Source: Alligator mississippiensis (Eukaryota; Chordata; Crocodylia; Alligatoridae). Taken from it: a stretch of DNA of 64,000 nt. Under the pieces are notes generated by a model. The model ran no database searches, was not told where the DNA came from, and saw nothing but the letters and a program-made list of their open reading frames with translations. Location of the stretch: assembly GCF_030867095.1 (NCBI RefSeq), contig NC_081828.1:46167434-46231433 (forward strand), written 5' to 3'. Shown piece after piece: positions 1 to 13,100 of this stretch. The first letter of the stretch is position 1. Each line of letters begins with the position of its first letter. The position numbers and the translations under genes were made by a program.

Positions 1-830
<830 letters not shown>

Positions 831-942
831 TACATTTCTGTACCCATTGATTTGGTTAAATACCATTTCTAGCACATGCCTTCTTTATCTCAGTTGAATT
901 GTTTTGAAGTGGCTTATATGCTGGGATACTTTGCTTCTGGAG

Positions 943-948
943 AATAAA
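943..948 (+). terminator. METTL18 polyadenylation signal
   Basis: A canonical AATAAA lies 113 nt after the METTL18 stop codon, so the likely 3'UTR is only about 130 nt. There is no other gene nearby for it to serve. Confidence 0.6.
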
Positions 949-1734
949 ATGAATATATTTTGATTAGACAGTTGTATGTATTGAATCAAGTACTGGCAAA
1001 AGGTGCCAAAATGATACAACTGAGAATCTGTCATACTTTTTCACAGGACAGATACAGCAGAGGAAGCAGCAATACAAACTTCTCATGGCCATTTTGATTA
1101 ATCTACTACTGTCATTCCTGGGGTGTTTTATATTAGCGGATCTGAGAGAAATGCATCCAAAATACCACTAACATTTAATATAATGTGTAAATACTGGATT
1201 GAAAAGAGGCAAAAAAATGCAACACTTGTTCCAATTAAGTATTTTAGCTGAGGTCCTGGGACCACGTCTTTGACTTAAGAGTTGGTATGTAATGCAGTGA
1301 CTTTTAACATGAAATTTTCTGTTTTACCACCAGAGGGAAATGCCATTTATTACTTGCATTATATTAGAACCTAATCTTGCAAATATTTCATTTTTCTTGC
1401 TGTGTGTGTATATAGTTTACAAGATTGCTTATTTAGCTCTCCAGGAGTCCAATAATCATTGGGTGACATGCTTTCTATATTGAAGTTAATGGGAGTTTTA
1501 CCACTAATGTTAAGGGAATCAGAATTTCACTGAGGTCAGCCCTTAATGTGAGAGAAAAATAAATATATTGAACTATCATAAAATCTTGGTGCAGATAAAC
1601 TACCATGTCAAATCATTTATTTATAGGAAAAACAACTTAGTTTATTGTTTTACTTGAAATTAAAATGAATCTAAGTGGGGAAATATTCTATACAAGAAAT
1701 TGGTAGTGTCACACTGACAATAAACATGATGAAT

Positions 1735-2882
1735 CGGGGAAACCTTTGGATGTGGTATACCTTGATTTTAGCAAGACTTCTGATATGGTTTCCCACAACA
1801 TTCTTACAGGCAAGCTAAAGAAATCCAGACTGCATGAATGGACTGTAATGAATGGACAGAAAACTGGCTGGATCATCAGGGTTAGAGGGTAGTAATCAAT
1901 GGCTTGATGTCTAGTTGGCAGTTGTTATCAAATGGAGTACCCCACAGGTTTTGTTCAATATCTTCATCAGTGACCTGAAAGATGGTGTAGAGTGCACCCT
2001 CAGCAAGTCTGCAGATGACACCTAGCTGGGGGGAGTAGTAGATACACTGGATGGTAGGGCTAAGATTCAGAGTAACGCAGACAAATTGGAGGATTGGGCC
2101 GAAAGAAATCTCACAAGTTTCAACTTGGACAAGTGTAAAGTCCTACGCTTAGGACAGAACAATCCCATGCACCAGTACAGCCTGGGGGCTGACTGGCTGG
2201 GCAGCAGCTCTGCAGAAAAGGACCTGGAGGTTACAGTGGACAATAAACTGAATATGAGCCAGCAGCGTGTCCTTGTTACCAAGAAGGCTAATGGCATCCT
2301 CTGCTGCATCGGTAGCAGTGCTGCCAGCAGGACAAGGGAAGTGATTATTCCCCTCTATTCAGCACTGGTGAGGCCGCATCTGGAGTACTGTGTTCAGTTT
2401 TGGGCCCCCCACTACAGGAAGGATGTAGACAAATTGGAGAGAGTGCAGCAGAGGGCAGTGAAAGTGGTGAAGGGGCTGGCGGACATGACTCATGAGGAGA
2501 GGCTGAGGGAACTGGGCTTATTTAGTCTAGAGAAGGGAAGACTGAGGGGATTTAACAGCAGCCTTCAACTACTTTAAGGAGGGGTTTGAAAGCGGATGGA
2601 GCTAGACTTCTCAGTGGTGACAGATGACAACAAGGAGCAAAGGTCTCAAGTTGTGGTAAAGGAACTTTAGACTAAATATTAGGCAGAATTTTTTCACTAG
2701 GAGGGTAGTAAAACACTGGCACAGGTTACCCAGAGAGGTTGTGGACTCCATCCTTGGAGGTTTTTAAGACCCAGATAGACAAAGGGATGATCTAGTTGGG
2801 GCTGGTCCTGCTTTGAGCAGGGGTTTGGAGTAGATGACCTCCTGAGGTTCCTTCCAACCCTCATTTTCTATGATTCTATGTG
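1735..2882 (+). mobile_element. CR1 LINE 3' fragment (reverse transcriptase C-terminal part and 3' end)
   Basis: Translation at about 1741-1800 gives a reverse-transcriptase block resembling LDVVYLDFSK. The longest open piece, 2086-2577, reads through typical CR1 C-terminal motifs, including NLDKCKVLRLG, RPHLEYCVQFWAP, LERVQQRA and ERLRELGLFSLEKGRLRG. The copy ends at about 2870-2882 in the short CR1 3' repeat (TTCTATGATTCTATG). It is 5'-truncated, which is normal for this family, and carries stops and frame changes upstream of 2086, so it is an inactive fossil LINE. It is not a host gene. Confidence 0.92.
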
Positions 2883-5800
2883 AACATGAATAATTTTGGA
2901 CCAGAAGGGAAGCTTTTTATTATTAGTGAGACTAGACACTCAACTCATACAAAAAGGCCTCAACTACAGTAATGCACTGTTTGTTAACAAATTATTTCAA
3001 TACAGTAGTTGTATGGGGGATGGGACATTCAAACCCAGGCCTTCTCAGGTGCCAAGTAGATATTATAGGTCTAATACCTCCAACCAGATGCTTAGCTTGG
3101 GAAGGCCTTTCACATACAAAGATTTGTCTTCAACACTAAGGGGGTTTTTGTATGGTAAGGTTAGACACTTATAGTATACACTGTAATTGCAGATTTCTGC
3201 AGTAGCTAGATTAGAATCTGCTGCCATATTCCTTCAATTGGTCATTCTATGTCACGTAAATTAAGTGTTGGAAAATAAAATGGATCTCTAAGTAAAGCCT
3301 GTCTACTGGAGATCCTGTTTCTGTGTCAATACTGCAGTTTCACCCCAAAGTTAAGTTAGGGGTCAATGTGTTGTGGCAGGAACTCTCCCTTCTATGGAAA
3401 ATTAGATTTCAGACAGAAATTTTTCAAACTTACTCTACCCACCATAAGTGACTCATAGGAGGGGCATGGGGGTGGGGGTATGTGCTCCCCCTGAATTGGC
3501 TACCACCCCCTCTCCTGCCACTGCCGCCACTGCCAGATCCTGTGGGCAGTCACCAATCGCCACCCCTCCCCTTCACCACCAATGCCACTGCCGGCTTTTC
3601 AGGTGGTTGCCACTCGCCAGCCCACCGCCAACGCTGCTGCCCAGAAATTGTGCCCCCCCCCCCCCCCCAGTCTCAGGAGGCACCAGTCTTCCATGCTACC
3701 TACCAAAAAGTTTCAGAGGCATTTCAGATCTTTGCTTTCTGTCCTAACTAGTATAATGTTACTATGCACTGAAATAGCAACATGCCTAGCCCCAATGTAT
3801 TTGTACTGCAGTGATGGATTAAGAAATTCCTGTCATTAAATTAAACAGTCTCGATAGAGAAATGTTGAGTCAACATAGAATATTGAGAGAGGAAAAAATG
3901 GTATGGTTAGAGTGATAGGCATCTCCACAATGCAGTAAATTTTTTCCGAGCTATGACACTGCTTAATAAAGAATTTATTTTAACAATATCATTCAAACCC
4001 ATGAGTGTTGGGTACACGAGCTGTGGTGTTGCAATTTTGACTGTGTCACTTCAGATAAAGGACAGGAAATCCTCTTGGTCTGACTTATTTACAAAAAAAA
4101 CCAATTTTCAGAACAGCTTGTTATATTTTTTATAGTAATCCTGTGAATTAAGACAGTCACAGAGACATTTCCCATAAGACCAACTAGTAAAGAAAAAGAT
4201 ATAGACTGATTTGGCTGTATCTGTTTTTTTGAAGATAAGTTTTTATCAAATAAATAGTACTTTAGACTTATAATATCAAAAGGTAGGCTTATGCTAAAGT
4301 TACAACAATGTGGAACCAGGTACTTTTAATTTCCCCTACTTCCTTTCAAACAATATTAATTATAGAGCCTAATAGCAATTGAACAGCCTATAAATGTCAA
4401 CATTTAAACTACTGTCCAAAATACAGAAGGGGGATGGTTAGGATACCAATATATTCGTAAAGTCTACTCTTTTTGAGGTTGGGCAGTGAGACAGAGTGGG
4501 GGAAAGGAGGAAACTGAGTGTCATTAAAAATTGCTTATAACTTTCTACAAAGGGCCTGTTTTTCCAGAGTGGAAAGAGAGTCTGAATAATCTCCTTCCAC
4601 ACTTTTCAACAAAAGGTATTTCTGAGGAAGTTTAATAAACTTTAGCTCTTGATCTTATCCTCTCTCTTTCACATGTAGTATTTAGCAACTGTTAGCAGAG
4701 ACTATTAACTAATTGCTCTATTCTCTAAAATGTTAGTTGGCACTGGTAAAGCAATGCAGCTTCTACCATTTCCTTTTGAGAGTTTCCACTGTTAGAATTC
4801 ACTTATTTTTCCCCCTGATGTTCTGCATAGATTTTCCTTTACTCAAATTCTTCATTTCATTCTTAGCTGTAACCTTAGAACATCCTTGGGTTTTTTATGC
4901 CTATCAAACTTTTGAAGGTCTTACAGAGATTTAATGGCCCCATAGCAAAATATAAAAACATGAAATATTGTTAATGTAATTAAGTTACCATTTCCAAATC
5001 CTAGCCTAGAGGTGTGTACTTTGTCTAAAAGTGTGTACTTTGTCTAAAAATTCCATTTGTCTGAGGTGAAACTAGCAAAAAAAAATTCTTGAGTATCTGT
5101 TTCCATGAAATTTTGCTTAGGTTTTATTCTTCCTGATCCTATCCCTATTTGAGTCAATAGAAGTAGGACTTGGGCCCTAGGTTTCTCCTCTGGTAAGTCT
5201 GTTGACATTTGAAGATGGCCATCATTCTTCCCTTTCAGACTAGGAACATTTCCTTCTCCCCTACATGTCAAATCATTGTAACCCTAGAAGCCAGCTCAGG
5301 AGCAACTTTTAAAAAAATAGGAAAAAATGGCCTCTACACTACCCACTTCTTACAGTGGACTGGGCATTGCAAGTGAGGCATGATTATCCTTCCCCTTACA
5401 TCACAAACTAATGAAGCTTCTCTCCAAGGTCTCCTTGGTATGGCATCATGCTGCTAAAGAGCCATCTAGAATTTCTTGCATGTGAAAAATGAAGCTGGAA
5501 ATCAGGCAACCACAGCTCTCATCTCAGCCTTTTCCCAGAATTTACCCCTCCACTCTCACGTTTTGGAAGATTGACTTCTTTATAACAAGAAATCCAGCCT
5601 GGCTGCTTTTCCAGTAAGTTGGAAGTGTAGAGAGAAACATTAAATCCTGCTGCCGTCTTTCAGGGAAGTTAATTTTGAAGAGAGATTTGTTTTTTGTTAA
5701 AGGAACCAGGGTTCTCCTTATCAGACAAGCTCTCTTGGAAGCGTTTGCTAGTTACAGGAAATAAGGTCATAAAATACTCCTGTTTCTTGCAGAGAGACCA

Positions 5801-6478
5801 GCAAGGCAGTTAAAATGTCAACTTTTACAGATGTCATGCTATTGAAAACTTTAGGAAAAAACGTAAAATCTCATCTACACCTTTTGCCTCACGGAAAATG
5901 TTCTGTTTAGAAATTATTCCGACTCCTTTGCTATTCTTGGTTACTAGATGTAATAGCATGGGAAAATATTCCCAAGTCAAAATTCTGTTAATAAAAAAGA
6001 AATCAAAGCTGTAATCCATATCATCAGCCATTACTGATTAAGGAGTGTTCAGTAGGGTATGAAGCTGGCAAAGATAAAGCAGGGGTGGGGAGTGGTAAGA
6101 CTATCTTAGGAGGATAACTGGCATTACATTCTCTGGCCTCACTGCTGATGGTAGGTATAGAAGCTTTCTGTAATGGGAGTATCTAATGGAAAATGGACTA
6201 AAATAACTTCTATTTTATATTTTGCATTGTTTGCTCAAGAAATACCCCATGGTAAATGCATCTTCAAGAAAACTCATCTAGCTGAATAACTTTAGCAGAT
6301 GTAGACTATGTCATGAAGCTTAGCAGAGATAATGATCAGGATTTGTATATATTTATATTATTGACCTACCATTTGTAGGCAACAAAAGTTTTTAGGAGGG
6401 ATATATAAAAAAAGAAACTATTGTGTTGAAAGGCAGTGGAGTATTCAATATGGTAGTATAACAGGGAGACTAACACTT
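2883..6478. other. Intergenic stretch without a recognised gene
   Basis: No exon, RNA gene or clear repeat is recognised. The sequence is AT-rich with scattered short ORFs. A C-rich low-complexity patch lies at about 3480-3670, ending in a run of C at about 3652-3668; the proline-rich ORFs there follow from that composition. A small tandem duplication is listed separately. Confidence 0.5.
5012..5049. repeat. Short tandem duplication (19 bp x 2)
   Basis: The 19-base unit GTGTGTACTTTGTCTAAAA occurs twice head to tail without a mismatch. It is probably a recent replication-slippage event with no functional sign. Confidence 0.8.
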
Positions 6479-6479
6479 C

Positions 6480-7976
6480 TGTTACTTCAAGGGAAATTTT
6501 TGCAGCAGACAGAGGCCAGGCAGCAGAGCAAAGGTCAGCTGCAAAGGACTAGGCAGCCAGGGAACATGGTAGAGAGCTGCACATTAAGAAGGGGAACACC
6601 TGCAGCCAGGCAAGGGAACCTTGCTCAGAGTGAACTGGCTGCAAGAAGGCAGGCAATAAGATGCCAAAGACTAGGCATGCCTAGCTCTGCTGCAATAAGA
6701 CAATAGAGCAGAGCTTAGCTGGGTAATTTAGCCAGGTAACTGTAAACTCCCTTGGAAACTAAATGGCTGGGCATGATGAGCAATCGCTGTAGCAAGGGCG
6801 AGAGTCACATAACCTGCAGAGGCAGGGTTTAGAGATTATAAAAGCCCAGGACTTGAGCTAGGGGCCAGTCTGGTTCTGCAGGTGGTCAGGGAAGGAGTTT
6901 TGTTCTGAAAGGAGTGATTGAGTGGGGCAACTTGCTCTAAGGACTGCAAGCTACCTGGGGAAGGAGCTTTGTACTCAATAAACCATAGCTCAGCAACATA
7001 CTGGGAGCTGTATAGCATGAAGACCACCAGCAAGGGATTAAAGGTTTACAGATGAGTAAGGGGATGCTGGAGGTCCCAGTGGTGCTGGCACACAACTGTT
7101 TTGAGGAACCCTGCCAGGGGCTGGGGCCCAAGACACAGGAGAGGTTCCTGCCAAGGAGAGCAAGAAAAACAAGAACCCACGGCCCAAGTGCAGTGAGAAT
7201 AAGCAGGGTCAGGGATCCCACAGCTCAAGGGGGGGGCAGAACCATAATCTGAGAGAGACAAAAACTAGGCCAGGGGCCCACAACCAGAAAGGGTAGGAAC
7301 AAACAGGGGCAAGAACTAGGGCCAGGGGACCATAGCTAGGGACCTACTGAATTAATGGCAGAAGTGGGCTGTGCAGTGGCGGTTTTAAATATGGCACCAT
7401 TTTTGCCTCCTGGCCAGTCAACAACAGGGACACTGCGGGAGCGGGGGAGGAGAGGGGAAGAGAGTACGCAGGGAAAAGTTGATGCCACACAGCCCACTTC
7501 CTCCATTAATTCGGGAGGAATTAATAGTCCGGGAGGGATGGAGACTGATGGAGGTGCAGAAGCCTGAGCATAAGGAGGGCAGAGACTGAGAAAAGGCAAG
7601 GAGGCCTGAATGGATTGGAGCAGAAATTAGGGTCTGAGCACCCTCTGAGTGAGTGGTAATACCTGCGAGGCATAGGTACAGCTCTAGGGTAGGTTAGAGG
7701 CTGTGAGCAGCCCATAAAGTATCTGGTGTCCTGGGGGCATGTACAGGCCAGAAGGGCCCATCTAGCATAAGGATAGATTTGGATCAGTGGGATACAAAAA
7801 GGATCTGCTGGCCAGAAGACAGGCCAAGGCTCACTTGAAGACCCTTTCCAAATCTATTAAGAATACCAAGGCGTGGCAGATGTGGGAAAAGGGAAGGTAG
7901 CTTAGAGGGAGAGCTAGACAGAAGCCGTTTGGCTACCAGGGAGCATCACATCCACCTCTGGGGCTTGGTCCTGTCA
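6480..7976 (+). mobile_element. Probable old LTR-retroelement segment
   Basis: A TATA-like GATTATAAAAGC at about 6834-6845 is followed about 135 nt later by CAATAAACC at about 6977-6985, the spacing expected for promoter and polyadenylation signals of an LTR. The stretch is GC-richer than its flanks, has no host-like coding frame, and ends near a TGTCACA. Neither edge nor a target duplication can be fixed, so the extent is approximate and the family is left open. It appears broken. Confidence 0.35.
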
Positions 7977-8068
7977 CAAGTAGCAAGGAAGAACAATAAA
8001 AAGAAATGTTTGCATTTAATAAATTAAGGATGGCCTCAATGCTAGAACATCAGGAAGATGCATTATAC

Positions 8069-8182
8069 CAGGGGGTTTTAACTTTTTTGGGTCATTGTAC
8101 CCCCAGCGGTTGGTCAAGAAGGCAGGAGTACCCTGTGGCCAGACTAGCAGGGGGGGCAGGGTCCCTCGGTTGAAAACCCCTG
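8069..8182. mobile_element. Short hAT-type non-autonomous DNA transposon
   Basis: The 114 bp element starts CAGGGGGTTTTAAC and ends GGTTGAAAACCCCTG, so its ends are inverted copies (CAGGGG-TTTT-AACC type). It is flanked by 8-bp direct repeats, CATTATAC at 8061-8068 and CACTAAAC at 8183-8190, matching in 6 of 8 positions. An 8-bp target duplication and CAGNGG ends are typical of hAT transposons. The termini resemble those of the larger element at 36749-37893, so both may be mobilised derivatives of one family. No transposase is present. Confidence 0.75.
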
Positions 8183-8230
8183 CACTAAACAATTCAGATG
8201 CAGCCCAAGTTAAGATATGTATGATATGTC

Positions 8231-9028
8231 AAAACTGCAGGACTGGTAGCTCTTACTGAGGCCACAAAGTCTGCCAAGTTTCAAGGAGATCGGTGCAGGG
8301 GTTTGGAGGGAACTGCACCTCAAGCTGCAGACAAGCAAAACTGGTGCCATGGGTGACACTGTGTGAGTTAAGGTGCACAGGGGTGACAGCTGCAGGCATC
8401 TTGGCCCCTGCTGTGACGCGTGCTAGGTGTGGAGGAGATCGGTGCAGGGGGGTTCTGGGGCCCTGCACCCCTAGCTGCTGACAGGCAAAACTCATGCCAA
8501 GACTGTGTCTGTCTTGGGGCAGTTGATTATCTTGTTTTGATTCTTTCCTCTCCTTAGCCTGGGTTTGTAGGTGCTAATTGCTGCTCGTTAAGTCTTTATG
8601 TAGTAGCTAGGTCCTGTGTATTGAGCTGGTCCCTGAGTTCTTGGTCCCTGACTGAATCATGATTGATTGATTGATTGGTAACTGGAAACACAGTAGTTTA
8701 GCAGCCAGGCCTGCAGTAGTGTCTCCCCTCCCCCATCCTAAGACAGAGACTGTCCCACAAGCGCCAACAGTACAAGTTTTGCTTGTCCGCAGCTTGAGGG
8801 GCAGTTCCCCCCAAACCCCTGCACCGATCTTGAAACTTGGCAGGCTTTGTGGCCTAAGCAAGAGCTACCACCTTGCAGTTTTCACCCGGCCATGTTGTAA
8901 CACATAGATGTGACAGGGGTTTTGCTTTCAACAATTTGGGGTGCTGTTCCTCCCAACCCCCTGGACCGATCTTCTTGAAACTTGGCAGGCTTCATCCCCT
9001 CTGCAGAGTCTACCACTCCTGAAAATTT
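8231..9028. repeat. Four-copy inverted array of a ~110-bp unit (foldback)
   Basis: A unit containing GATCGGTGCAGGGG and ending GCAAAACT occurs forward at 8231-8341 and partly at 8427-8491, and inverted at 8775-8882 and about 8920-9028. The first and third copies pair over about 108 bp with only about eight or nine differences and one 3-bp gap. The arrangement is forward, forward, inverted, inverted, giving two nested possible hairpins around a spacer centred near 8630. It is probably a foldback DNA element or two nested copies of one. Edges and family are unknown. Confidence 0.8.
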
Positions 9029-9100
9029 CATCCAAATCAGACAAAAACAACGTTATATTTTATTTTTTCCCTATTATATCCTACGGCCGGATCTCTGAGG

Positions 9101-9201
9101 CGACTCCGAAGCCTAACAAGGCCAGCGCTTCCACCTGGATGTGCTGCTTCGGACCCTGAAGCGTCCGAAGCTTCTCTGGATCCAAAGCTCTGTCCGAAGC
9201 C
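9101..9201. repeat. Cluster of CCGAAGC motifs in both orientations
   Basis: CCGAAGC occurs at 9106-9112, 9165-9171 and 9194-9200, and as its complement GCTTCGG at 9146-9152. At 9159-9175 the sequence reads GAAGCGTCCGAAGCTTC and is partly palindromic. The patch is CpG-bearing in otherwise CpG-poor DNA. It directly follows the foldback array and may be its distal part. Confidence 0.5.
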
Positions 9202-10060
9202 TCGCACAGCCCTACCAGATATGTATGCTCATTTGACAATACCATAGTTCCATGATTTTAAGATGTGCCCCCCCCATTTAACATAAGAGAAAGGGCCCTT
9301 CATCTTAGAATCAAGTACGAGAGAGCGGAGGTGCAGCAGCTGCCATGACTCGGGCACCAACCCATACCCAGGGTCTGAACCATAGCCACAGCTGCTGCCT
9401 GCCCCACCCCCCACCCCATCTCTGCCCTCCAGCCTCTTCTTCCCATCTCTACCCCACGCAGTCTCTGCTCCTCTGCCTGCCCCTATTTCTCCCTTCCTGC
9501 CTCCCTTACCCTTCTATGCATCAGTGGGCTCCATCCAAGCTGCAGCCTAAAGCACTGAGAAGCCCTGTAGCAGTGGTGCACAGCCCACATAGGTGCTACA
9601 GGGGCTGGGCTGTACCCTAGGCTAGAACGGTGTTGATGCCTTCCAGCAAGAGTAAGGGGCAGGAAGAAAGTAGAGACTTATGGGGAGAGAGGAGAGGGGG
9701 AATAGAGGCAGAGGAGGAAGAGAAACTCCAAAGCTGCAGCAGTGGGGGGCAGGCAGGGGGCAGAGGTAGCAGGGCACAGGCACAAGCAGAGGGCAAACTG
9801 CTTGACCTCTCAATACCAGCTGCCTCCCGCCACAGTAGTGGGAGGATGAATTAAAGATAACCTTCCAATGATTAGATTCTATGCATGGAAAATTATACCA
9901 TATTTTCCATGTATGGTATCTAATTATTGGGGATTCATTTCAAATTCAGGGTCTTAGATTCAAGTGAATACAGCACCTGTTTAGTCTGGACAGTCTTACA
10001 CTGAAGCAGGGTCAAGCTATTCAACATGTATGGAGAGCACACAGAGGGAAACAAAACATC
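9202..10060. other. Low-complexity intergenic DNA
   Basis: No gene is recognised. Between about 9350 and 9520 the + strand is pyrimidine-rich (CT/CC runs) and between about 9650 and 9790 it is purine-rich (AGAGG/GGAG runs), which explains the serine/proline- and glycine/glutamate-rich ORFs on either strand. Confidence 0.5.
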
Positions 10061-10072
10061 ACTATGGATCTT

Positions 10073-10103
10073 TTTATTCAACTAAAAGTCACACTGATTT
10101 ATT
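10073..10103 (-). terminator. Polyadenylation signals of the PHPT1-like gene
   Basis: Two AATAAA hexamers on the - strand, at 10103-10098 and 10078-10073, lie 41 and 66 nt past the stop codon. Either would give a short 3'UTR ending near 10050-10080. Confidence 0.6.
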
Positions 10104-10143
10104 TGAACACAATTTAAGATGATATATTACACAGTAGTTAAAT

Positions 10144-13100
10144 TCATTTCTTGTCATCCGACCAAGTAATTTCGTAGTCTTTGTATACTCTTTTTAGTAT
10201 TTCTACAGTCACTGAATGATCTGCTTTACCATATCCCTGCAGGAAAGAGGGGAAAAAGTTTAAAAGGGTACAAATGTATGAGATGCCAAATCATCAAGTT
10301 TGAGTTATCATTCTAAATATCCAGTTTAATGGCCTCAAAGCTTAATGTATTTTAACTCGCAATACTCGCGCTGAAGTAAATGAAAGTTCTGTAGTCAGTT
10401 TTTAGTCTGTCTTTAAGAAAGAACAGGATTATACAGAATCTTTAGACTCACATGCCATAAAAGAATAAAGCCATTTTCTATAAACTATCTTATTTAAAAG
10501 AAATCAACCTTTTTCTCTGTTTTTGCAGAGTTAGAACATAGACAGGATTCTTTAATGAAAATAAACCTTATTAACTAGAGTTAAGGTTGAAGGCAGGTAT
10601 CAGTAACTTCTATATAGGTCACTAACACTTCTGAAAAGTAGAGGGCAGGAAAAAAGAAGAAAATCAGAGTTAGGGTTTAAATGAAACATAATTGACTCTC
10701 AGCTAACAAGAGGAGCATTAACTCCAGTGAACTCGAAACAGCACGGTTAACTGAAACCTGAACTGTATGTTAATACAAAAACACAACTGATAGAAAAAAA
10801 AAATAAAAGCATGATATTAATTTCAGTCTAACTTTTTAAACAAAAAAAAAATGCTAATTGTAATAATTAGGACTGTAATAGTTTACTACTGCAAATTATT
10901 TTACATAAAAACATAAATTGTAACTTGTTCAAAGAAACAAACCCAGGACTTACTGTAGAGAGACCAAATACCCGCAGTTTCTTATCTTTGCTATTATGGT
11001 CAATTTTTCCTCCTCCCAGGCACTTGCATTCAAAGCCCAATTTTTCCATTTCAGGATTTAATTTTTCAAATATGTGATCTGGAAAAAGATATTTAAATCC
11101 ATTAGCCAGAACTTGCATTTCAATATCAAAAAGATTTAGAGGTCCTTTTTTTCTAAGTTACTCATTCTTTCTAATCTCCTATCTGAGGCTTGTAAGAAAA
11201 AGATTTTGTTATCGATAGATCTGGGGGCACCAGAATGGTTATACTTAAGCTTGTTGGTTTCATTAAATTAGAGGCTGGTCAAACTGTACAACCCTTAGCT
11301 GAAGTCTAAGAGGTCTGGAAGCTATGTTGAGCAATACTAGTAAGAGTTGCTTTTTATGTGGGCACAGTGCGACTCCAAGCAAAGCCTAGTACAAAATCCA
11401 GGACAGACAAGGTCTAAGGACTCCTATACACATGCAGGAAGCTGGCTCCGATGCACTGGATTTCCAGTGCGTCAGAGCCGAGTCTACCAGAGCACAAAAT
11501 TAACGTGCTCCAGAAGACTCCAGTGTCGTGTGAATCAGCATCCCTGCACAGAAAAACAGCAGCAGGGCACTTTGAACTAAAGCTTGTCAAACGAGCTTTA
11601 TTTCAAAGCACCCCGCCACCTTTTTCAGTGTGAGGATGCTGATACAGGTAACGATTGGTCACTTCTAATTAGTGTGGCTCGCTAATTAAAGTGCCCCACC
11701 CCCCCACACCTCCTGCAGCATATGTAAAAATGCCGTAAGAGAGCATCGTAAAGACAGTCTTAATTTAAATTATCTTCATAGCAACCAGGCTTCTAAAAGA
11801 AAGATCAAAAAACCTTATAAACTGAATGTTATTAGTTCCTGTTGAAGCAGTGCATGCATTAGCATGTCTTTACAGTATCTGTGTGCGCGCTTATCCTGAC
11901 AAACTGAAAACCAGCTTGGGTTTTACCCCTAATTCAGCTCTCATGGGTCCCAAACTCCATAGGGCTGTTGGCATAAGAATTAAAACGTAAGAACTGCCAC
12001 TTACTGGGTCAGACCATTGGTCCCTCTTGCCCCATCTCCTGTGTCACACAGGGGCACAGAATGGATGCTGCAAGGGAGACTGAAGTGGGTATAACCAGGG
12101 TTCCCCCCCCCCCCCCGTTCCTCTCGTCCTTGCAGCCTTCGGCATTTAAGGTCTAAGATGCTCCAATTCAGAGGCCAGAGTCCTCACTCCTATGCTCAAT
12201 GATGCCCCTTTCCTCCAAAAATGTGTCCAATCCCTTTTTGAATCTGGCTAAACTGTCGACTTCCACAGCATCTGGCGACAAAGAGGTCCACACTTTAATT
12301 ACACGCTGGTTGACAAAGAAATTTGTTTTGTTAGTTTTAAATTCATTACCTGCTAGTTTTGTTTTGTGACCCCTAATACTCGTACTGAGAAAGCGAGAGT
12401 GAATAAGAAAGCCCCACTTACTTTCTCTTCACCAGTTAGTACTAAACCCTCATCACGCCCCCTCAAGCATCTCTTCTCTAAGCTGAATGGGCCCAGCCCC
12501 TTGAATCTCTCCTCATGCAAAACCCGGTCCACACCACTCATCACCCCTGCCGCCTTGCTCTGGACAGTCTCCAGATCTCCCCTCTCCTTTTTTGAGGTGC
12601 AGGGACCAGAACTGGGCACAAGACTCGAGGCGTGGCCGCCCCTGTGGACTTGTAAAGGGGCACGATGAGACGTTCGGTATTACGATTCCCTTCTTCCTAT
12701 CCCTGGCACTTTGTTTGCCTTTGTAAGGGCTGCTGAGCACGGCCCCGTTTTCTTCTGTGTTCACATATCTTTCCTGGGCGGCAAGTGTCAAGGTAGAGCC
12801 CATTGCAGCCACACCTTTTTGTGACAAAATCTTGACACGCCCAGGCACGGGGCCCCTGTGGGGAGCCTGCCCTGCCAGAGAAAGGCGGGCATCCAGCAGC
12901 CCAGGGACAGTCCCAAGCGCTCCAGCTGCGCGCGGCTGTAGACTGCTGTCAGGGCTACCGCAAGAGCCGGCCTGGCCCCGCCCCCATGGGCGGGGCCTCT
13001 CGCGCCGAGCCCCGCCCCCTCCCGTGGAGGACTCACTGTGGAACTCGGCCGCTTTGTTGCCCCTGACGACGTCTCGCTGCTCGGCGCCCCCCGCGCGCTG

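Noticed and set aside
2086-2577. 163-aa ORF as a host gene
   Set aside because: Its sequence is the CR1 reverse-transcriptase C-terminal region with the CR1 3' end following.
3448-3839. Proline-rich overlapping ORFs
   Set aside because: Three frames are open at once because of a C-rich low-complexity tract; no conserved motif.
9345-9854. Ser/Pro- and Glu/Gly-rich ORFs
   Set aside because: They follow from polypyrimidine and polypurine runs, not from coding constraint.
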